From: a virus
Reading direction: 5' to 3' (one strand)
DNA length: 45,141 nt
Virus record (IMG/VR): IMGVR_UViG_3300037089_000136
Span: 1-45,141 of that record
The translations under genes were made by a program, and so were the position numbers. A model generated the notes under the pieces. The model did not search any database. It saw only the letters and a list, made by a program, of their open reading frames with translations, and had not been told where the DNA came from. How positions within the stretch are numbered: position 1 is the first letter of the stretch; each line of letters begins with the position of its first letter. Below, piece after piece: positions 40,610-45,141 of the stretch.

Positions 40610-41599
40610 TTACGCAATCGCCGTGGTGAAGAAGTACCCGAGTTCGGGCGCCACCAGTTTGATGTCGAACGCCATCTCGATCTCCACGATGTCGGACGAG
40701 ATGATCTCCCAGCGATACCGCTTCACACGGTTGCCCTCGTTGCCCGCGCCCAGGTAGCCGGTCCACCCGAAGGTGTACGCAGCAGAAGGCGTGAGCAGGC
40801 CCGGATTCGCGGCCACGTTGCAGAGCAAGGCGCTCTTGGCACCGATGAAGGAGTGCGCTGCGGTGACACCTTCACCTGCGGTGTTTTCGATGGACCCCAT
40901 CACGAGGATGCGGTCGATCTCAAGGATCGCCGCCAAAGCCTCGCGGGTGATCCGCGCGGGACCGCCGTTCGTCTGGCCGTACTTCACGCGGTCCACCAGA
41001 TCAGGGTGGTCCACGAGTTTGAGCCACACCGGTTCGGAGATGACCAGGGTGTTGGCGGGATAGCCGGTGGCCTGCTTGATGGCGAGCTTACCGGAGCGAA
41101 TGTCCTCGATGGGGTTCGATGCGGGATCGTTCCACTGGAGAAACTGGGTGGCGAGCGGGCCTGCGGCGACGCCCGTCATGTCGGTATTCCACTTGCCGGT
41201 CGTGAACAGGTTGGCCGCGAAAATCTTCTCGCGCCGGATCAACGCCTGCTGCGTCAGGAACTCCGTCGCATCGCGGTCGATGTTGAGCACGGCGTCCGCG
41301 TTGCCGCGCAACTGGTCGGGGATCGGCTTGGCTTCGGCCCACACGTCCGCGAAGTAGGTCGGCGTGTTGTCGAGCCGGTAGCCGGAGCTTACGGCCGGAG
41401 TTCCGGGCGCGCGCTTCTGCATCTGGTCGCGGAAGAAGTCGCCGCGATTGTAGACATAGTACCGGTCGCTCTGCTTGCTGACCGGGATAACCGGGCAGAC
41501 CTGCGCTGCAACGAACTGGTCCTGGGCCTGAAGATACGCGATGCTGATCTGCGTCAGCGGCGTATTGACATGAACGTCACCGGGTGTCGGCGTGTACAT
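40610..41599 (-). CDS. major capsid protein (HK97 fold)
   Basis: A 329-aa capsid subunit. N-terminal arm with LTQISIAYLQAQDQFVAAQVCPVIPV, E-loop region (YNRGDFFRDQMQKRAPGTPA), a helix with TEFLTQQALIRREKIFAANLF, and P/A-domain segments (TLVISEPVWLKLVDHPDLVDRVKY, ITREALAAILEIDRILVMGS) agree with capsid proteins of lambda-type siphophages. The start has GAGAGGAG nine bases upstream. It lies 37 bp beyond the U-tract of a strong terminator, an unusual position for a gene needed in hundreds of copies. Confidence 0.9.
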   Translation of the reverse strand: MYTPTPGDVHVNTPLTQISIAYLQAQDQFVAAQVCPVIPVSKQSDRYYVYNRGDFFRDQMQKRAPGTPAVSSGYRLDNTPTYFADVWAEAKPIPDQLRGNADAVLNIDRDATEFLTQQALIRREKIFAANLFTTGKWNTDMTGVAAGPLATQFLQWNDPASNPIEDIRSGKLAIKQATGYPANTLVISEPVWLKLVDHPDLVDRVKYGQTNGGPARITREALAAILEIDRILVMGSIENTAGEGVTAAHSFIGAKSALLCNVAANPGLLTPSAAYTFGWTGYLGAGNEGNRVKRYRWEIISSDIVEIEMAFDIKLVAPELGYFFTTAIA

Positions 41600-41635
41600 A
41601 CGTTTTTACTCTCCTCTCATCTGTTTTGCGGGCAC

Positions 41636-41667
41636 AAAAAAAGCCCCGCGCCCGAAGGCCGGAGCTT
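41636..41667 (-). terminator. intrinsic terminator between decoration and capsid genes
   Basis: On the minus strand AAGCTCCGGCC, loop TTCG, GGCGCGGGGCTT forms an 11-bp stem with one bulged G and a stable tetraloop, followed by seven T. This is a textbook rho-independent terminator for leftward transcription. It lies 24 bp after the decoration gene stop and 37 bp before the capsid start. In the head operon it should cut or attenuate transcription, with the capsid made by read-through or from a separate message. Confidence 0.85.
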
Positions 41668-41691
41668 CCCGTGCCGCCCGCTTGTTGTCTG

Positions 41692-42057
41692 CTACCGCTG
41701 AAGGATCAGCAGAGCCGGGATGATGCTCCCGTCTCCTGCTCCCGCCGCCAGGGCCTTCGCGACGATCTTGCCGGCCGCATGCGTGATGCCCTTGCCGTTG
41801 GCGTCCGTGTCGAGCGACGCACCGTTGGCAACGGCAGCGCCGCACATGATTTTGACCACCATGCCGGGGACCGTGTAGAACGAGCACGGACGACCCTGCG
41901 CGGCGGGCTTGTCCGCAATCACGCCGTCCGCAGCCAGACCAGCGCCGGTCGTCGCCACCTGCCCGTTGGCGTCAATCGAGCCGAAATAGAACTGCTTCGC
42001 GGAGAGGTCTGCGCTCGCCGGGACCGAAATCGCTTGGTTTCCAACTTCGTAAGCCAT
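41692..42057 (-). CDS. capsid decoration-like protein
   Basis: A 121-aa protein between protease/scaffold and capsid, the place of lambda gpD. VGNQAISVPASADLSAKQFYFGSID, then GADGVIADKPA-type loop and GMVVKIMCGAAVANGASL match the DUF2190-like family of capsid decorators. Small, beta-rich and Ala/Gly-rich. AAAGGAG lies 11 bases before the ATG. The stop is followed by the terminator. Confidence 0.78.
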   Translation of the reverse strand: MAYEVGNQAISVPASADLSAKQFYFGSIDANGQVATTGAGLAADGVIADKPAAQGRPCSFYTVPGMVVKIMCGAAVANGASLDTDANGKGITHAAGKIVAKALAAGAGDGSIIPALLILQR

Positions 42058-42095
42058 CTGTTTGTGTCTCCTTTCGTTGTGACTGGATCGCCTGC

Positions 42096-42614
42096 TTAGT
42101 TCGTCCGCACCGTTGCAGACTTCTCTGCGAGGTACTGGTTGTAAAGAGTGGGGTTGAGCTTCATCGCCTCCACGTACGCCGACGCGAACGTGATGTGCTT
42201 GCTGGCGGCGATCTGCGTGGCGGCGGCGTTCAACTGCGCCTCCGCTCCGACCGGCGAGGCGTCCACCTGCGAGTTGATCTGCGTACCCTGCGACTTCGCC
42301 GCCTTCTTCGCGAGCAAAGCCTCGCGCGCCTGCGCCACGGTCATGCGCTTGCCGATGGCTTCGGACAGGAACTCCGGCGTCCCAGCGAGCGTGCAGAGCG
42401 CGGCGATCTCCTCGTGCTCTCCGCGAATCCGCGCTTCGATGGCGGCGGCATCCACGACCGGCGCCGCCGGAGGAGCGGCAACGGGTTCCGGCGCGGCGGG
42501 AGGTGCTGCGACGGGCGCGACCGGAGCCGGTACCTCCACAGCGGGTTGGGTTTGGGCGGGCGCGGCCACAGGAATGGGTGCGTCTGCCGGTTTCGTATCG
42601 GGCGTTTGTGCCAT
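42096..42614 (-). CDS. nested scaffold protein (Nu3-like), internal start
   Basis: The same frame as the protease gene restarted at the ATG at 42614 (MAQTPDTKPADAPIPV) would give a 172-aa protein equal to the linker and scaffold part alone. AAGGAAAGGAAG lies ~8 bases before this ATG, a plausible Shine-Dalgarno. Lambda makes its scaffold Nu3 in exactly this way inside gene C. The helical tail (EAIGKRMTVAQAREALLAKK and after) would assemble the procapsid. Confidence 0.6.
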   Translation of the reverse strand: MAQTPDTKPADAPIPVAAPAQTQPAVEVPAPVAPVAAPPAAPEPVAAPPAAPVVDAAAIEARIRGEHEEIAALCTLAGTPEFLSEAIGKRMTVAQAREALLAKKAAKSQGTQINSQVDASPVGAEAQLNAAATQIAASKHITFASAYVEAMKLNPTLYNQYLAEKSATVRTN

Positions 42615-43571
42615 AGTCGTCTCTTCCTTTCCTTCTGCGATCTGCGCTTCGGCAGACGCCGTCGCGCGAACTTGCCTCGATGCACGAGACGCTTGCGTCA
42701 GCGCGGCGAGTGCATCGTCAAAACTTCCGACCTGATCCGCGAGTCCAGCTTTGATGGCACTCTCGCTCCAGAACAGGCCAGCATCCGTCTTGCGGACGAG
42801 GGCGGCGCTGATGCCACGGTTGCGCGCCACCAGCCCCACAAACATCTCGTACAGCCGGTCCACCTCTCCTTGGAGGTTGGCGCGGGCATCGTCCGACAAC
42901 GGCTGGTGCGACGAGAAGTCGTTCTTGCGCGCGCCAGCATAGACCGCCGTATATTTCCGGCCCATCTTGTCGTCCCACCCGGACTGGTCCATGTGCACCG
43001 CGATCACTCCGACGCTGCCGACGCCGCCCGTCTTGGTAACGAACACGCGTTGGGCGCTCGATGCCAGTGCGTATGCCGCGGAGAACGCCTCGTCGTTGGC
43101 GATGGCGTAACAGGGCTTCTGCTCGCGCACCGCGTACACGTCGTCCGCGAGATCGAACAACCCGCCAACCTCACCGCCAGGCGAGTCCACATCGAGCAGC
43201 ACGCCTCGGATGCCGGGATCGTCGCGGGCGTCCGCGAGCATGGTCCGGATCGTTTCGTAAGACTGGAGGCCCGATTCCGCGTCCATCCAGGACGCCTTCT
43301 TGACCAGCGTGCCCGAGATCGTCAGGACCGCGATGCCGTCCGGTGTGACGGGGTACGCCTTCCGGCCAGACGCCAGCGCGAGATCCTCCTCCTCGCTGTC
43401 GGCAGGTGCAGGGCGCGTCACCGTGACCGGCAGACCATCCACCACGAGGTGCTCGCTCAGGCCGATGCGCGGGCCAATGGCATCCAGGATCACCATCAAC
43501 TTGTCGACCTGGACCATCAGCGGGACGCCGAAGACGCGCGCCGCGAGGTGCGGCAGATAGGTTTGCTTCAC
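42096..43571 (-). CDS. capsid maturation protease of S49 type with C-terminal scaffold
   Basis: A 491-aa protein like lambda gpC. The protease spans ~1-290: GIAVLTISGTLVKK, VLLDVDSPGGEVGG (S49 loop), then NDEAFSAAYALASSAQRVFV with the catalytic Ser and VGSVGVIAVHMD. The Lys of the dyad is expected in the GRKYTAVYAG region. A Pro/Ala/Val linker (~325-370) follows, then a helical scaffold part (AAAIEARIRGEHEEIAALC..., KRMTVAQAREALLAKKA). The GTG at 43571 overlaps the portal stop as GTGA, with AAAGGAG upstream. It cleaves itself and scaffold during capsid maturation. Includes a nested scaffold start at 42614. Confidence 0.9.
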   Translation of the reverse strand: MKQTYLPHLAARVFGVPLMVQVDKLMVILDAIGPRIGLSEHLVVDGLPVTVTRPAPADSEEEDLALASGRKAYPVTPDGIAVLTISGTLVKKASWMDAESGLQSYETIRTMLADARDDPGIRGVLLDVDSPGGEVGGLFDLADDVYAVREQKPCYAIANDEAFSAAYALASSAQRVFVTKTGGVGSVGVIAVHMDQSGWDDKMGRKYTAVYAGARKNDFSSHQPLSDDARANLQGEVDRLYEMFVGLVARNRGISAALVRKTDAGLFWSESAIKAGLADQVGSFDDALAALTQASRASRQVRATASAEAQIAEGKEETTMAQTPDTKPADAPIPVAAPAQTQPAVEVPAPVAPVAAPPAAPEPVAAPPAAPVVDAAAIEARIRGEHEEIAALCTLAGTPEFLSEAIGKRMTVAQAREALLAKKAAKSQGTQINSQVDASPVGAEAQLNAAATQIAASKHITFASAYVEAMKLNPTLYNQYLAEKSATVRTN

Positions 43572-45141
43572 TTGCCCGACTCCTTTCTGGTGCGCTTCTT
43601 GGCTGGCGGCTTGGCCGGAGGTTTCGGTTTCGCGGGAGGCCCGCCCGAAGCACCCGGATCGCCAACGTCCTCCGGGCTGGTCGCCTCCACCTTCTCCGCG
43701 CCGCGCATATCGGTCCTGCGCGGGTCGGAATCGAGGATCAGTTCCAACTCGTCGGCGCGCTCATTGTCCTTCGCGATCTGCTGATCGACCGCCTCCTCGT
43801 CCTCGCCAGTCTCATTGATCGCCATGCTGCGCGACTTGAGGCCCGCCCGGATCGCGATCACCTCGGCCTTCACGTCCTTCTCCGGATCGACCCAAGCCCA
43901 CTTCGGCGTGTGCCACTGCACCGCGAGGTAATCTGCGCGGTTGGCCTGGTAGTCTCGCGCATCCAACTCGCCAGCCAGCACCGCTGCCTCGATGAACGCC
44001 CGCCACACGGGGCGACAGAACTGGAAGATGAACACGCCGTACTGGACCTGCTCGCACAGCCTCCGGAACGACAGGATGCCCGCGCGGATCGAGCTATAGC
44101 TCGTCTGCGACAAGTCGCCGGTCAGCATGTCGTACGGCATCCCCAAGCCAGCGCCGATCCGGAGCAACGTTTGGCGTTCGAACGCCTCGTAGTTGCCGCC
44201 AACGTCGGCGGGGTCGGTGAACTTCACGTCCTCGCCGGGTTCGAGGTCCATCATCGTCCCGGCTTCAAGTTGCGCCACCTGGACACCGGCTTCGGAATCC
44301 GGCGTTGCGCCTCCGGCATCCGTGGCCTGCGCGCTCGTCTGCTCGTTGCCGAAGAACGGGTCCTCCGGGTTCTGCCGGATAATGAACGCCATCATCATGG
44401 CGGCGAACTTCTTCCGGAGCAGTTCGGCGTCGTCGTACTGGTCCAACTCCCACAGCCGCACGAGAGCGTTGGCCAGCCACGGAATGCCGCGGAGTTGACC
44501 GGGGCGCATCGGACGGTACAGGTGCATCACCTCGGCGGCGGGAATCCGCAGCAGGTCGAGGTAGTTCGGGAAGAACAACCGCTCGCCCGGATGCTCCTTG
44601 TAAAAGTAGTAAGCCGTGCGGCGCCCGTCCGGATCGAACTCAATCGAGGCGCGCACGGAGTTGCCCTGCGGCGTCTCCGGAGTGGGGCGCGCGAGGTAGA
44701 ACGGCAACTGCTCTGCCTCCATGACCTGGAGTTGAAGCGGGACCATCAAGCCCCAGTCCAACGCCCGCAGGTGCTTCCGTGCGAAACACTCGCCGCCCTC
44801 GACCATCGACCGGAACGCGAGCGCTTCGAGGCCGTAGAAATCGGTTACGCCAGCCGCATCGCACTCGTTGGCGAACTGCGACCAGAGCTTTTGGACCTTC
44901 TCCTTGGTGGCTTGGTCGGGATGGAGGGACTGCGGCTTGATGCCGTTGCCGATGGCGTTGCAGACCCACTCATCGATCGCCTTCGCCGCCCATCCGTCCT
45001 TGCGCGCCATGTCCCGCGAGCGCGCCACCAACTGGTCCGCGCTTTGATACCACACGGAGTTGACCGCATCGCGAGTCGTGGCCCACGACCCGAGCCTCCG
45101 GCCCGAGGTCGCAGCCTCGTACGGGGACGAACTGGCGCGGG
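43568..45141 (-). CDS. portal protein (lambda family), start beyond the window
   Basis: Most of a lambda-type portal; the reading frame stays open to the window edge (YEAATSGRRLGSWATTRDAVNS precedes WYQSADQLVARSR), so the true start lies upstream. Conserved blocks are RSRDMARKDGWAAKAIDEWV, GGECFARKHLRALDWGLMVPLQLQVMEAEQLP, HPGERLFF, EVMHLYRPMRPGQLRGIPWLANAL and GLGMPYDMLTGDLSQTSYSSIRAGILSFRR, all hallmarks of this family. It forms the dodecameric DNA entry ring. It overlaps the protease gene as GTGA. The terminase genes should lie just beyond the window. Confidence 0.93.
   Translation of the reverse strand, partial: RASSSPYEAATSGRRLGSWATTRDAVNSVWYQSADQLVARSRDMARKDGWAAKAIDEWVCNAIGNGIKPQSLHPDQATKEKVQKLWSQFANECDAAGVTDFYGLEALAFRSMVEGGECFARKHLRALDWGLMVPLQLQVMEAEQLPFYLARPTPETPQGNSVRASIEFDPDGRRTAYYFYKEHPGERLFFPNYLDLLRIPAAEVMHLYRPMRPGQLRGIPWLANALVRLWELDQYDDAELLRKKFAAMMMAFIIRQNPEDPFFGNEQTSAQATDAGGATPDSEAGVQVAQLEAGTMMDLEPGEDVKFTDPADVGGNYEAFERQTLLRIGAGLGMPYDMLTGDLSQTSYSSIRAGILSFRRLCEQVQYGVFIFQFCRPVWRAFIEAAVLAGELDARDYQANRADYLAVQWHTPKWAWVDPEKDVKAEVIAIRAGLKSRSMAINETGEDEEAVDQQIAKDNERADELELILDSDPRRTDMRGAEKVEATSPEDVGDPGASGGPPAKPKPPAKPPAKKRTRKESGK

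Noticed and set aside
1-45141. tRNA or rRNA genes
   Set aside because: I found no cloverleaf with a T-loop signature on either strand by eye. A dedicated search could still find one.

Overview
The window is a large part of a temperate tailed-phage genome (an integrated prophage or a phage contig) from a GC-rich bacterium. Almost every gene reads leftward on the minus strand, many with ATGA, GTGA or TGATG overlaps, so phage order runs from high to low coordinates. The morphology is that of a siphovirus: tape measure, tail tube, frameshifted tail-assembly chaperones and a fused lambda L/J-like tip hub, with no sheath. The host is not certain. High GC, plus two gene families I associate from memory with Acidobacteriota (20714-21322 and the plus-strand gene at 22473-22748), make an acidobacterial host a reasonable but weak guess.

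Head, neck and tail (45141 to 22768): portal (cut by the window edge), S49-type maturation protease with a nested scaffold start, decoration-like protein, a clear intrinsic terminator, major capsid protein, neck and head-tail joining proteins, tail terminator, a 51-aa protein, tail tube, chaperone G and its -1 frameshift extension GT, tape measure, two small tail proteins, a 1284-aa hub with a lambda gpL-like four-cysteine module, a 1170-aa tail protein with a putative glycoside-hydrolase-like region, and a fibre with SHTH repeats. One plus-strand gene interrupts the unidirectional layout at 22473-22748. Small membrane proteins (22299 to 21342) form a probable lysis cluster, but I see no endolysin. 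A Cys-rich, possibly regulatory protein follows (20714-21322).

Control region (20370-20713): an AT-richer gap with a candidate leftward promoter and a perfect palindrome. It feeds a long early operon.

Early operon (20369 to 6406): small HTH protein, SNF2-like helicase, DUF2303 protein and associated unknown proteins, a Transposase_20-like HhH protein with 36-bp tandem repeats at its 5' end, VRR-NUC nuclease, several small zinc-ribbon proteins, a PAPS-reductase-like ATPase, a phage m5C methyltransferase carrying a probable overlapping gene in another frame, an HD hydrolase, a PrimPol-type primase and a UvrD-like helicase. No DNA polymerase, terminase or cI-like repressor is visible.

Integrase and cargo (6359 to 1): a tyrosine recombinase is translationally coupled to a cassette of a GHKL ATPase fused to a PD-(D/E)xK nuclease-like domain, a second m5C methyltransferase and Vsr. 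I read this as a phage-borne restriction/defence module and the strongest candidate for an under-described system here. A secreted staphylococcal-type nuclease and a ribbon-helix-helix protein follow.
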